A stretch of DNA of 64,000 nt from Actinoplanes sp. M2I2 (lineage in GTDB: Bacteria; Actinomycetota; Actinomycetes; Mycobacteriales; Micromonosporaceae). Shown piece by piece: positions 55,461 through 63,272 of this stretch. The number at the start of each line of letters is the position of its first letter. Within the stretch, counting starts at the first letter, position 1. Below the pieces are notes generated by a model. It was not told the DNA's origin and did not search any database. It saw only the letters and a program-made list of their open reading frames with translations. The position numbers and the translations under genes are program-made. Where the stretch lies: contig NZ_JALPVJ010000005.1 of the NCBI RefSeq assembly GCF_023544445.1, positions 620,001 to 684,000 of the forward strand. The letters run 5' to 3'.

Positions 55461-56870
55461 TCAGCCTCGCCCCTGGAGCGCGCCGGGCACCCCACCCGGG
55501 GCGGGCAGCGGCCGCCGGGAAGCCCAGATGGCGCCGTTGAGCACGGCCCAGGCCACCCCGAGCAGCACGGCCGCGATCGTCTCGCTGAGGCTGCTCCAGC
55601 CCAGATAGACCCACGAGCCGGCACAGACGGTGAGGACGGCGGCGGCCACGGTCGTGACCGCGACGCGCCGGGGCCAGGTCAGCCGCCGGGCCAGCAGCCA
55701 GGCCAGCAGGCCGACGACCGCGGCCAGCTGGGCACATCGGCCGGAGGCGAGGGCGGCCAGGGCGGGGCCGGCGTCGCCCAGCGTCTCGCCGGTGCCCCGC
55801 ACGACCAGCGGCATCGGGCCGCCGTACTCGAAGGCGGACGGGAAGATCACCTCCGGCCGGCTCTGCCAGGACGGCGGGGAGACCACGGCCAGGACGAGAG
55901 CCAGGACGGCCATCGGGGCCAGCGGGGCCAGGCTGTCCACCAGGCTGCTGCGGCGCCACCAGGCGTGCGTCAGCGCGACGACGGCGGCCACGGCGAGCAC
56001 CAGCTCCGGGCTGACCGAACTGGCCAGTTCGAGCGCGAAGCGATAGCCGTCGGACGTCCACTGTCCGCGGGCCCACGACGTCACCGCGTCGTCGGCGGCG
56101 GCGAGTCCGCTCAGCTCGACGATCAGCGGGATGACGGCGACGAGCAGGGTCGCCAGCACCACCAGGGCGCCGAGGCTGGTCAGCAACCGCGTCACCCGGC
56201 CGTCCCGCAGCGCGGGCCGGCTCGGCGTCCGCAGCGCGGGCCAATTCGGCGTCCGCAGCGCGGGCCGGCTCGGCGTCCGCGGTGGGTGCCGGCCCAGCCA
56301 GCGACCGGCCAGCGCCAGGGCGATCAGCAGCGCGGTGAGCACGGCCAGCGCGCCCCCGGCCCGTCCGGCGCGGGCCGCGAGCACGTCGTAGGAGGCGCCG
56401 GCCAGATAACTGCCCAGCACGAGCCAGAGCGCCCAGCCGACCGCTGCCGGGCTGTGCCAGGCCACGAACGACCGGTACGGCACACCGTTCATCCCGGCCA
56501 GGCGGGGCACCAGCGTGCGGGCGCCGACCACCCACTGCCCGAAGAAGACGGCCCGCCCACCGTGCCGGTCGAAGATCCGCTCGGCCCGGTGCCAGTGCCG
56601 CTCCTTGACCCAGCGGGCCCGCGGTCCCCGGCGACGCCCGGCGACATATCCACCGGTGCCCCCGAGGACCGCCGCCCCCGTTGCGACCAGCACGGCCGGG
56701 ACGATGCCCACCACCCCCTCGTTGGCGAGCAACCCCAGCGCGACCAGCGCCGTCGCCGAGGGCAGCACCAGCCCGGCGAGCAGCGCGGCCTCCGCGGCCA
56801 CGAGCGCAGCGACGACGACCAGCACCAGCCCCGCGGGCAGCGCCCCGATCAAGTCTCCGACCGTCTGCAC
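55461..56870 (-). CDS. DedA-family membrane protein fused to degenerate PAP2-like domain
   Basis: A 469-residue polytopic protein. Residues 1-190 are DedA-like (LVLPSATALVALGLLANEGV, ERIFDRHGGRAVFFGQWVVG, RTLVPRLAGMNGVPYRSFVA). A Pro-rich linker repeats PALRTPSR three times (about 199-221). Residues about 225-450 have six helices arranged like a PAP2 phosphatase, but the usual K-x6-RP, PSGH and SR-x5-H motifs are not recognisable (PSAFEYGG sits where PSGH would be expected). It may be a lipid transporter or flippase (DedA) joined to an inactive PAP2 fold. Confidence 0.75.
   Translation of the reverse strand: MQTVGDLIGALPAGLVLVVVAALVAAEAALLAGLVLPSATALVALGLLANEGVVGIVPAVLVATGAAVLGGTGGYVAGRRRGPRARWVKERHWHRAERIFDRHGGRAVFFGQWVVGARTLVPRLAGMNGVPYRSFVAWHSPAAVGWALWLVLGSYLAGASYDVLAARAGRAGGALAVLTALLIALALAGRWLGRHPPRTPSRPALRTPNWPALRTPSRPALRDGRVTRLLTSLGALVVLATLLVAVIPLIVELSGLAAADDAVTSWARGQWTSDGYRFALELASSVSPELVLAVAAVVALTHAWWRRSSLVDSLAPLAPMAVLALVLAVVSPPSWQSRPEVIFPSAFEYGGPMPLVVRGTGETLGDAGPALAALASGRCAQLAAVVGLLAWLLARRLTWPRRVAVTTVAAAVLTVCAGSWVYLGWSSLSETIAAVLLGVAWAVLNGAIWASRRPLPAPGGVPGALQGRG
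56205..56283 (-). repeat. 24-bp in-frame linker repeat in DedA-PAP2 gene
   Basis: The unit cgtccgcagcgcgggccggct (variants) repeats three times at 24-base spacing and encodes the PALRTPSR/NW linker between the two membrane domains. Confidence 0.75.
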
Positions 56871-57145
56871 GTAGGCAGACTAGGAAGGCGCGCACCCCAG
56901 GCGGATCGGTGAAAACCCCCTAAGCACCCCGGGGCCTCGCTCGCGTACAGCGCCCGCGTACAGCGCCCGGAAAACGTTTATCCCGATACGCGTCCGCCGA
57001 AACGTATTATTCCCGATCCTCTTTTCGGTTATCGATCTTCCGGGTTACCCGGCGTGTTGAATGGCGCATTCCGGCGCCGCGGAGTGCTTTCCTGATCATG
57101 CAACACCGAATAGTCGATACCGCCCTCCTGGAAGGGGAGTAAGAC
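56871..57145. other. Promoter region with 13-bp tandem repeat
   Basis: The gap before the small secreted-protein gene holds a perfect 13-bp tandem repeat CGCGTACAGCGCC (56942-56954, 56955-56967), then two similar AT-richer sites (aaacgtttatcccgat and gaaacgtattattcccgat) about 28 bases apart. They look like regulator or promoter elements for the 57146 gene or the divergent DedA gene. No gene is seen. Confidence 0.5.
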
Positions 57146-57556
57146 ATGAACAAGGTGACGCGACTTCTGACGACGGCCGGTCTCGGCCTGCTGGCCGGCG
57201 TGGCCTTCGGGGTCGGACCGGCGCAGGCCGTGGAGGCCCCGGCGACCGCCTCGGCCCAGTCCCAGACCGGCTCGACGCAGGCCGACAGACACCGTGGCCG
57301 CGAGGTGACGGTGGGCTACTACCGCTCGATCCGGGCCTGTGAGCTGGCCGGTCGCATCGGTGAGCGGTTCGGCCGCTGGAACGACTACGACTGTGAATTC
57401 CAGCGGCGCGGCTTCCACCGCGGCACGTTCGCCCTCGAGGTCGAGCGCGGCTGGAGCTGGGGCCGCCCGGGTCACGACCGGGGCCACGACCGTTTCGGTG
57501 ACCGTGGGCACGACCGTTTCGGTGACCGCGACGGGCGCGGGCCCCGCGGCCGCTGA
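57146..57556 (+). CDS. Small secreted Cys-paired, His/Asp-rich protein
   Basis: A 136-residue protein with signal peptide (TTAGLGLLAGVAFGVGPAQA, cleavage near AQAVE). The mature part has YYRSIRACELAGRIGERFGR and WNDYDCEFQRRG, two cysteines probably forming a disulfide, followed by a tail of HDRFGDRG repeats. It is short, charged and exported; I do not recognise a characterised function. GGAAGGGGAG lies before the ATG. Confidence 0.72.
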   Translation: MNKVTRLLTTAGLGLLAGVAFGVGPAQAVEAPATASAQSQTGSTQADRHRGREVTVGYYRSIRACELAGRIGERFGRWNDYDCEFQRRGFHRGTFALEVERGWSWGRPGHDRGHDRFGDRGHDRFGDRDGRGPRGR

Positions 57557-57709
57557 CAATTGTTCCGCTCAATCCGTACCACTTTTCCCGGCGTTTCCCC
57601 GACGCCTGAACGGCATTTCGCATTTCTGATGTGCGGCACGCTCCCGCGGGCCGCCGGAAAGGAGTCGCCCCGGGCCCCATTTCGCTGATCACGATCCCAC
57701 GGGTCCCCG

Positions 57710-57742
57710 CCGGTGCCGGGCGCGTTTCGCGCCCGGCACCGG
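57710..57742 (+). other. Perfect 15-bp hairpin without U-tract
   Basis: CCGGTGCCGGGCGCG (57710-57724) and CGCGCCCGGCACCGG (57728-57742) are exact complements with loop ttt, in the 290-base gap between the small secreted protein and CopC genes. No U-tract follows. It may be a terminator of the 57146 gene or an RNA structure before copC. Confidence 0.55.
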
Positions 57743-57846
57743 TGCGTGCGCGACGATCGGCGGCACTTCCGCGGGCCGGGGAACGACCGGCAACCTCCGG
57801 CCGAACTACCATGGCGCCACGTACGCCTGCGGAAGGAACCGTTGAC

Positions 57847-58458
57847 ATGGCCAGACCCCGCCGCCCGAGGCTGACCCGCCTGCTCGTCGCGCTGGCCGCG
57901 ACGCTGGCCGTGCTGCTGCCGGGCGCCCCGGCGTTCGCCCACAACGCGCTGGCCCAGGCCACCCCGGCCAAGGGCGCCACCGTCAAGAAGGCCCCGACCA
58001 GCGTCAAGCTCAAGTTCCTGCAGAAGCTCAACCCCGACTACACGACGATCACGGTCACCGGCGCGGCCAAGGTCGACGTCTCCGAGCCCAAGGTCGACGG
58101 GGCCACCGGCGCGGTCTCCTTCGACCCGCTGGCCAACGGCGCCTACACGGTCGCCTACCGCGTGGTCTCCAAGGACGGCCACACGGTCCAGGGCTCCTAC
58201 AAGTTCACCGTCGCCGACCCGTCCGCGACGGCCGAGCCGCCCGCCGGCGACGCGCCGTCCGCGCCGGCGCCCGACGAGTCACTGGTCGCGGCGCCCCCGC
58301 CGCCGGCGAGCGCGGCCGCCCCGGCCCCGACCACCGACCTGGCCTCGGCGCAGGACGACGACTCCAGCACCGGTGTGATCGTCACGATCGCCGTCGTCGT
58401 CCTGGCCGCGCTGGGCCTCGGCGGCTTCCTCATCGCCCGCCGTCGCCGGACGACCTGA
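57847..58458 (+). CDS. copC: CopC-domain copper-resistance protein, membrane anchored
   Basis: A 203-residue exported protein. The signal peptide ends APAFA, followed directly by the N-terminal copper-site His in HNALAQATPAKGA; DGHTVQGSYKF carries the second conserved His. The Met-rich Cu(I) loop of some CopC proteins is absent. A Pro/Ala linker leads to a C-terminal transmembrane helix (VIVTIAVVVLAALGLGGFLI) and an Arg-rich anchor, so it stays on the outer face of the membrane. It is followed after one base by an oxidoreductase gene. It could supply or buffer Cu(II) outside the cell. Confidence 0.9.
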   Translation: MARPRRPRLTRLLVALAATLAVLLPGAPAFAHNALAQATPAKGATVKKAPTSVKLKFLQKLNPDYTTITVTGAAKVDVSEPKVDGATGAVSFDPLANGAYTVAYRVVSKDGHTVQGSYKFTVADPSATAEPPAGDAPSAPAPDESLVAAPPPPASAAAPAPTTDLASAQDDDSSTGVIVTIAVVVLAALGLGGFLIARRRRTT

Positions 58459-58459
58459 C

Positions 58460-59596
58460 ATGGAGCCCGAGCTGGGCGTCGCCGTCGTCGGTTTCGGCTG
58501 GATGGGCCGGGTGCACGCCCAGGCGTACGCCCGGGTCCCGCACCACTTCGCCGACGCCCGGCCGCTGCGGCTGGTGTCGGTGGCCGACGACGTGCCCGGG
58601 CGCGCCGAGGCGGCCGCCCGGCGGTACGGCTTCGAGGAGTCGACGGCCGACTGGCGCTCGCTGGTCGGTGACCCGCGGGTGCGGGCCGTCAGCATCACCA
58701 CGCCCAACTTCCTGCACCGCGAGATGGGAAGCGCATTCGCGGCGGCCGGGCAGCACATCTGGATCGAGAAACCGGTGGGGCTGACGGCCGCCGACGCGCG
58801 CGCCATCGTCGGCGACATCCAGGTCACCGTGGGGTTCAACTACCGCCACGCCCCGGCCGTCGAGAAGGCGCGGGGGATCATCGCGGACGGCGGGATCGGA
58901 ACGGTCACCCACGCCCGGTTCCGGTTCCTCAGCGACTACGCGGCCCACCCCGACGGCGCGCTGAGCTGGCGCTTCGAACGAGCCCGGGGCGGCAACGGGG
59001 TGCTCGGCGACCTGGGCGCGCACGGCGTCGACCTGGTTCGCCACCTGCTCGGCGAGATCGACTCGCTGGTGGCCGACACCGCGATCTTCATCCCGGAACG
59101 CCCCCGCCCGACCACCGCGACGGCCGGTCACCAACGGGCCGCCGGCGAGCCCGGGCCGGTCGAGAACGACGACTACTTCGGCAGCCTGCTGCGGATGGTC
59201 TCGGGCGCCCGGGTGACCCTCGACTGCAGCCGCGTCGCCGTCGGCGAACAGAACAGCTACGGCTTCGAGATCCACGGCACGACCGGCGCGCTGTTCTGGG
59301 ACTTCCGCCGCATGGGCGAGCTCGGCGTCGGCACCGGCCGGTCCTATCAGGACGAGCCGGTGCGCACCGTGTACGTCGGCCCCGCAGACGGCGACTTCGG
59401 GGCCTTCCAGCCGGGCGCCGGCATCCCCCTGAGCTTCGACGACCTCAAGGTCATCGAGGCGGCCCGGTTCCTGCGGTCGGTGACCGACAATCAGCCGTAC
59501 GGGCCGTCGCTGACCGACGCCATCCGGGCCGCCGAGGCACTGGACGCGATGGAGCAGTCGGCCGCTTCCGGCCGCTGGGTCACGCTGCCCCGGTAA
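58460..59596 (+). CDS. Gfo/Idh/MocA-family oxidoreductase
   Basis: A 378-residue NAD(P)-dependent sugar or inositol oxidoreductase. The Rossmann motif is VVGFGWMGRVHAQAYARVPH, the conserved EKPVGLTA (Lys in E-K-P) is the catalytic-site signature, and LGDLGAHGVDLVRHLL follows. Substrates for this family include sugars, sugar acids and inositols. It starts one base after the copC stop, so it is co-transcribed with it, though the link to copper is unclear. Confidence 0.88.
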   Translation: MEPELGVAVVGFGWMGRVHAQAYARVPHHFADARPLRLVSVADDVPGRAEAAARRYGFEESTADWRSLVGDPRVRAVSITTPNFLHREMGSAFAAAGQHIWIEKPVGLTAADARAIVGDIQVTVGFNYRHAPAVEKARGIIADGGIGTVTHARFRFLSDYAAHPDGALSWRFERARGGNGVLGDLGAHGVDLVRHLLGEIDSLVADTAIFIPERPRPTTATAGHQRAAGEPGPVENDDYFGSLLRMVSGARVTLDCSRVAVGEQNSYGFEIHGTTGALFWDFRRMGELGVGTGRSYQDEPVRTVYVGPADGDFGAFQPGAGIPLSFDDLKVIEAARFLRSVTDNQPYGPSLTDAIRAAEALDAMEQSAASGRWVTLPR

Positions 59597-59744
59597 CCGG
59601 CGCGGCTGAGCCGGGCCAGGCCGGGCCGTCCTCCGAACCGACTCAGGAGGAAGCCGACGACGCCGGCCGGGGCCGACGCCACGTACGGAACTCCGTCCGC
59701 GACTCCCGGGAAATCCATGTTCCAAGAGGGGTATCACGTCGACC

Positions 59745-60488
59745 ATGGCGGAGATTCTCATGACCGGGGCGGCGGGGCGGATCGGGCGGATGTTGCGGAC
59801 CCGGCTGGGTCATCTTCCGTGGCGGCTGACCGACCTGCGGCCGGAGCCCGGGGTGTCGGCCCTCGACGTCAGGGACGCCGCGGCGGTCGCGGCGGCCTGC
59901 GAGGGGGTGGACTCGGTCGTCCACCTGGGCGGGATGGCCGGCGGCGGGTCGTTCGACGAGGTGCTCGAGGCCAACGTCCGGGGCACCGAGAACGTGTTGC
60001 GGGCCGGGGCCGGGCGGGTCGTGCTGGCGTCGAGCAACCACGCGGCCGGGTTCTGGTCCCGCGCCGACGCCGGCCCCGGCGGCCTGCCCGACGATGTGCC
60101 GCCCCGGCCGGACAGCTATTACGGCTGGAGCAAGGCGGCGATGGAGTCGCTGGGGCGGCTCCACCACGACCGCTTCGGTGTGCACGTCATCTGCCTGCGG
60201 ATCGGGGCGTGCTTCGAGCAGCCGCGGGAGCCCCGGGACCGGGCGATGTGGCTCTCTCCCGGCGATGCCGCCCGGCTGGTCGAGGCTTCGCTGCGGGCGA
60301 CCGGCTTTCGGGTGGTGTGGGGCGTCTCGGCCAACCGCGAGCGCTGGCTCGCCACGACCGGCGCCGAGGCGATCGGCTTTGTCCCGCGCGACGACGCGGC
60401 CGACTGGCCCGTGGACGAGCCGGACTTCCACCGGCCGGAGCACCGGCTGGTCGGCGGCACCGCGCCGGCCCGCCCGATCACCGGCTGA
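59745..60488 (+). CDS. NAD-dependent epimerase/uronate dehydrogenase-like SDR
   Basis: A 247-residue extended SDR. It has ILMTGAAGRIGRMLRTRL (glycine motif), LASSNHAAGFW and DSYYGWSKAAMESLGR (Y-x-x-x-K), resembling uronate dehydrogenase, which oxidises galacturonate or glucuronate. The exact substrate is inferred. It overlaps the convergent SRPBCC gene by 11 bases. Confidence 0.84.
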   Translation: MAEILMTGAAGRIGRMLRTRLGHLPWRLTDLRPEPGVSALDVRDAAAVAAACEGVDSVVHLGGMAGGGSFDEVLEANVRGTENVLRAGAGRVVLASSNHAAGFWSRADAGPGGLPDDVPPRPDSYYGWSKAAMESLGRLHHDRFGVHVICLRIGACFEQPREPRDRAMWLSPGDAARLVEASLRATGFRVVWGVSANRERWLATTGAEAIGFVPRDDAADWPVDEPDFHRPEHRLVGGTAPARPITG

Positions 60489-60915
60489 AGCGGCGGGCCA
60501 GCTCGGCCAGGCGGGCACGCTGGACCGAAGCGGCCTGCCTGACGACGAACGAGCGGAGCACCGCGGGCGACGACACCTCGATCGACTCGGTCAGGGCCGC
60601 GCCCTCCTCGGCGGGGGCCAGATCGACCGTCGCGGTGAGCCGTACGCCACCTGGGCTGACGACGTCGCTGACCAGCCGGCGACCGGGCTGCGCGCCGTTC
60701 AGCGTGACCCGGATCGGGTTGTCCCAGTGGAACGGCCCGAACCGGAACCGCTCGACCGCCACGTAGGAGGTCGCGTCCCCGGCCGGACGGATCTCGCGGA
60801 CGGCGACGACGAGCGGCGACAAGCCGACGTAGCTCTGCGGATCGAGCAGGTGGGCGTAGATCTCCGCGGGCGGGACGGAGAGCAGAACGGTGTCGCTGAA
60901 CCGGTCGGTCGGCAT
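60478..60915 (-). CDS. SRPBCC-family lipid/polyketide-binding-like protein
   Basis: A 145-residue START/SRPBCC-fold protein. The opening FSDTVLLSVPPAEIYAHLLD and the C-terminal helix VQRARLAELARRF are typical. It may bind a hydrophobic ligand; members also act as toxins or cyclases, but no role can be fixed. It is convergent with and overlaps the SDR gene. Confidence 0.75.
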   Translation of the reverse strand: MPTDRFSDTVLLSVPPAEIYAHLLDPQSYVGLSPLVVAVREIRPAGDATSYVAVERFRFGPFHWDNPIRVTLNGAQPGRRLVSDVVSPGGVRLTATVDLAPAEEGAALTESIEVSSPAVLRSFVVRQAASVQRARLAELARRFSR

Positions 60916-60978
60916 GACCGAGAATCGTAGACGGTCCTCTATGGACAGCGCTGATCGTCCGGCTGAGCCGGGTTCGTC

Positions 60979-62079
60979 TCAGGCCGTCGTCGCGGCCGGG
61001 CCCCCTGCCGGGCGGCGGCCGGCGGCGGGTCGGCGGCGGCCCGCTGCGGCAAGGGCGAGAATCGCGGCGGCGATGGCCAGCGTCACGCCGACCTGGTCGA
61101 GATGGTCGACGACTGATCCATAAGTCGGATCGATGCCCCGATCGACGGGATCGGTGAGGGCGAAGCTGCCCCATCTCAGGTAGAAGTCGGCGACGGGAGC
61201 GACGGCGGACCAGAGCGCGGTGAGACCGAGCGCCAGAGCGGCCATCCGGCGCGCCAGCGTCCGGCCTCGGAGGCGGTAGCCGGCCCAGGCGGTGAGGAGC
61301 CAGCCGATCGTCGCGCCGATGAGCCATCCCAGCAGCATCGCTCCTGGTTCCCACCTCGGCGGCATCAGCGAAACGGTGGTCAGCAAACCGGAACCGGCGG
61401 CGCCCGGCGCCAGGACCGCATTCGCGTGAACGTGCAGGACGTGGCCGTCACGGGTGGCCTGGAACGTCTGGTGGATCTCGTCGGGGCCGGTTCGGGTGAT
61501 CCCTGGCCGGGGCGCGAGCTTGTTGCCTCCGTACGAGGCGACGGTGTACCCCTCGACGGGGCCGAGCGTCCAGCCGTCGGCTTGCAGTCGCGCCTGCGCC
61601 GCTTCGGTCGTCCAATTCGCGAATCGCTGCTCGTCGGGGTTGGCCACGTTCACCTCCCACGGCGTCTGTCGCAGGCCGGCGGGTCGCTGGACGTCCGGCG
61701 CGATCAACGGCGCGCCCGCCACGGTTTCCGCCATCCGCCGGGCCGCCGCGTCGGACGGCAGATCCGCGGCCGTCTGCCAGACCAGCCACGAGCTCACACC
61801 CGCTTGCACGGCTCCGAGAACCAAGGCCGCGAGCACGGCCGCGAGCACCGCCGACCGGCCGACCGGCAGGCGGAATCGCTGCCGGACCGCACCGCGCAGC
61901 ACATCGATCGTGTCGGCTCCGGCCGGCCGACGACGGCCCGGCTCGGCCGAGTCCATCAGCATCGTGAGGATCTCCTCGCCGTGGACACGGCGGTAGTCGG
62001 CGGGATAGGCCCACAGAAGCCGCCGATACCGGCGCTCCAGAGCGACCTGCGCCGGCACGAACTCACCTGAGGCGGTCAT
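60979..62079 (-). CDS. Membrane protein of PadR-associated type, function unknown
   Basis: A 366-residue protein with cytoplasmic N-terminus (LERRYRRLLWAYPADYRRVH, a motif common in proteins encoded next to PadR regulators), TM1 (about 78-97), an external region (about 100-235) and four C-terminal helices. Its ATG overlaps the TGA of the upstream PadR remnant. It may act as a membrane partner of a PadR-regulated stress system; the role is not known. Confidence 0.7.
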   Translation of the reverse strand: MTASGEFVPAQVALERRYRRLLWAYPADYRRVHGEEILTMLMDSAEPGRRRPAGADTIDVLRGAVRQRFRLPVGRSAVLAAVLAALVLGAVQAGVSSWLVWQTAADLPSDAAARRMAETVAGAPLIAPDVQRPAGLRQTPWEVNVANPDEQRFANWTTEAAQARLQADGWTLGPVEGYTVASYGGNKLAPRPGITRTGPDEIHQTFQATRDGHVLHVHANAVLAPGAAGSGLLTTVSLMPPRWEPGAMLLGWLIGATIGWLLTAWAGYRLRGRTLARRMAALALGLTALWSAVAPVADFYLRWGSFALTDPVDRGIDPTYGSVVDHLDQVGVTLAIAAAILALAAAGRRRPAAGRRPAGGPAATTA

Positions 62080-62222
62080 CTGCGAACCCCGATGGCGTCC
62101 GGTCGCGCCCGCAGTCGGCCTTCGGCATGGTCGTCGAGCCGGCCGACGCCCGCGTCGATCACCCTGCAGCCGAGATCGAGCCCTGTCACCAGGGCGGTGA
62201 GGATCAACGTCGGATTCCGCAT
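62076..62222 (-). pseudogene. Truncated PadR-family regulator remnant
   Basis: The ORF of 48 codons starts MRNPTLILTALVTG, close to the PadR N-terminus (MRxPTLxILxALxxG), then reads RVIDAGVGRLDDHAEGRLRA, which resembles a deleted and scrambled version of the VIxEVxxLSxGRVxLRxGT segment, before TGA at 62076-62078. The winged-helix recognition part and the dimer helix are missing. Its TGA overlaps the ATG of the membrane-protein gene, so it may now serve only to start translation of that gene. A palindrome lies upstream (62251-62262). Confidence 0.65.
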
Positions 62223-62250
62223 CGCTGTCACAGCAGCAGATTACGGTGCG

Positions 62251-62262
62251 CGGTATATACCG
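62251..62262. promoter_or_regulatory. PadR-type palindromic operator candidate
   Basis: CGGTATATACCG is a perfect 12-bp palindrome 29 bases before the PadR remnant start. TATATA-centred palindromes are typical of PadR operators. It probably overlaps the promoter of the remnant/membrane-protein pair. Confidence 0.6.
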
Positions 62263-62439
62263 TCAACCTGAGCCGCCAGGAGAGCCGACGCCACCCGGCG
62301 GGCCATCATCCACTCACCGCCACTGAAGATGCTCAAGAATATTTAAGGATCTGACCAGGGCTGACGTTGACAGGACATCGATAGCTGCCTTTATTGTTAA
62401 CCATCTTGCCAAATCCCCCACGGCAAATGAGGTATCCCC
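62263..62439. other. AT-rich promoter region of PL7 lyase gene
   Basis: This gap contains an AT-rich stretch for this genome (gaatatttaaggatctgacc, then cctttattgttaaccatctt), likely the promoter of the lyase gene. The ribosome site GAGGTATCCCC precedes ATG 62440. No gene is seen. Confidence 0.5.
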
Positions 62440-63222
62440 ATGAAGAAGCGCACGCTGCTCGCCGCCGTACTGTCCACGGCCGTCGTCGCCGGGCTCGGCG
62501 CGCTCGGTGTCACCAACGCCAACGCCGCCGCGCTCGACCCGGCCGTCGCCCCGGGCGGCAACTTCAACCTCTCCGTCTGGTCGCTCCAACTGCCCATCGG
62601 CTCCCCCGGCGCCCCCGAGACGATCCCGCCGTCCCGGCTCAAGGGCGCCGGCGGGTACACCAACCCGACGTACTTCTGGACCGACAAGAACGACGGCTCG
62701 ATGACGTTCTGGGCCCCCGAGAAGGGCGTGACCACGCCGAATTCCAAGTACGCCCGGTCGGAACTGCGCGAGATGAACGCCAACGGCTCGGCCGCCGACT
62801 GGTCGCTCGCGGGCAATCACACGCTGAGCGCCGAGCTGCGCATCGTGTCGGTCACCAAGAACGTCGCGGTCGGCCAGGTGAAGCTGGGCACCGGCGGCCC
62901 CTCGACCAAGCCGCTGCTCGAGCTCTACTACCGCGCCAACGGCGACATCTACCTCGGCCAGCAGCGCAGCCCGACCGACGGCCAGACGCTGCACAAGCTG
63001 GGCAGCGTGGCGGTCGGCCAGAAGTGGACCTACGTCATCAACGTCCGGGGCAACCAGGCCGGCGTGACCATCAACGGCAGCCGGACGAACTACACGATCC
63101 CGTCGTCGTTCAACCCGTACAAGCAGTACTTCAAGGCCGGCTCGTACAACCAGTCCTCATCGGAGAGCACCTCGAACGGCGCCAAGGTGAAGTTCTACAA
63201 CCTCACCGTGACGCACGCCTGA
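62440..63222 (+). CDS. PL7-family polysaccharide lyase (alginate-lyase-like), secreted
   Basis: A 260-residue protein with signal peptide (TLLAAVLSTAVVAGLGALGV, cleavage near NANAAA). The PL7 jelly-roll motifs are visible: RSELREM (catalytic Arg), GQVKLGTGG at the place of the usual Q-(I/V)-H, and YFKAGSYNQS (catalytic Tyr). The histidine of Q-I/V-H is Lys here, which may alter or abolish beta-elimination or mark a different substrate subgroup. It would act outside on alginate-like or related uronate polymers. Confidence 0.85.
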   Translation: MKKRTLLAAVLSTAVVAGLGALGVTNANAAALDPAVAPGGNFNLSVWSLQLPIGSPGAPETIPPSRLKGAGGYTNPTYFWTDKNDGSMTFWAPEKGVTTPNSKYARSELREMNANGSAADWSLAGNHTLSAELRIVSVTKNVAVGQVKLGTGGPSTKPLLELYYRANGDIYLGQQRSPTDGQTLHKLGSVAVGQKWTYVINVRGNQAGVTINGSRTNYTIPSSFNPYKQYFKAGSYNQSSSESTSNGAKVKFYNLTVTHA

Positions 63223-63237
63223 CCGCATCCGACCGCA

Positions 63238-63265
63238 CCGGCCCGGCTTCGACGGAGCCGGCCGG
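63238..63265. terminator. Hairpin between convergent lyase and TetR genes
   Basis: CCGGCCCGGCT (63238-63248) pairs with AGCCGGCCGG (63256-63265) with a single bulge, around loop tcgacgg. It lies between convergent genes; no clear U-tract, so terminator activity is inferred. Confidence 0.5.
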
Positions 63266-63272
63266 CGCGGGG

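Noticed and set aside
57710..57742. Perfect 15-bp hairpin as a classical terminator
   Set aside because: There is no U-tract after it, so it is listed only as a hairpin of unknown role.
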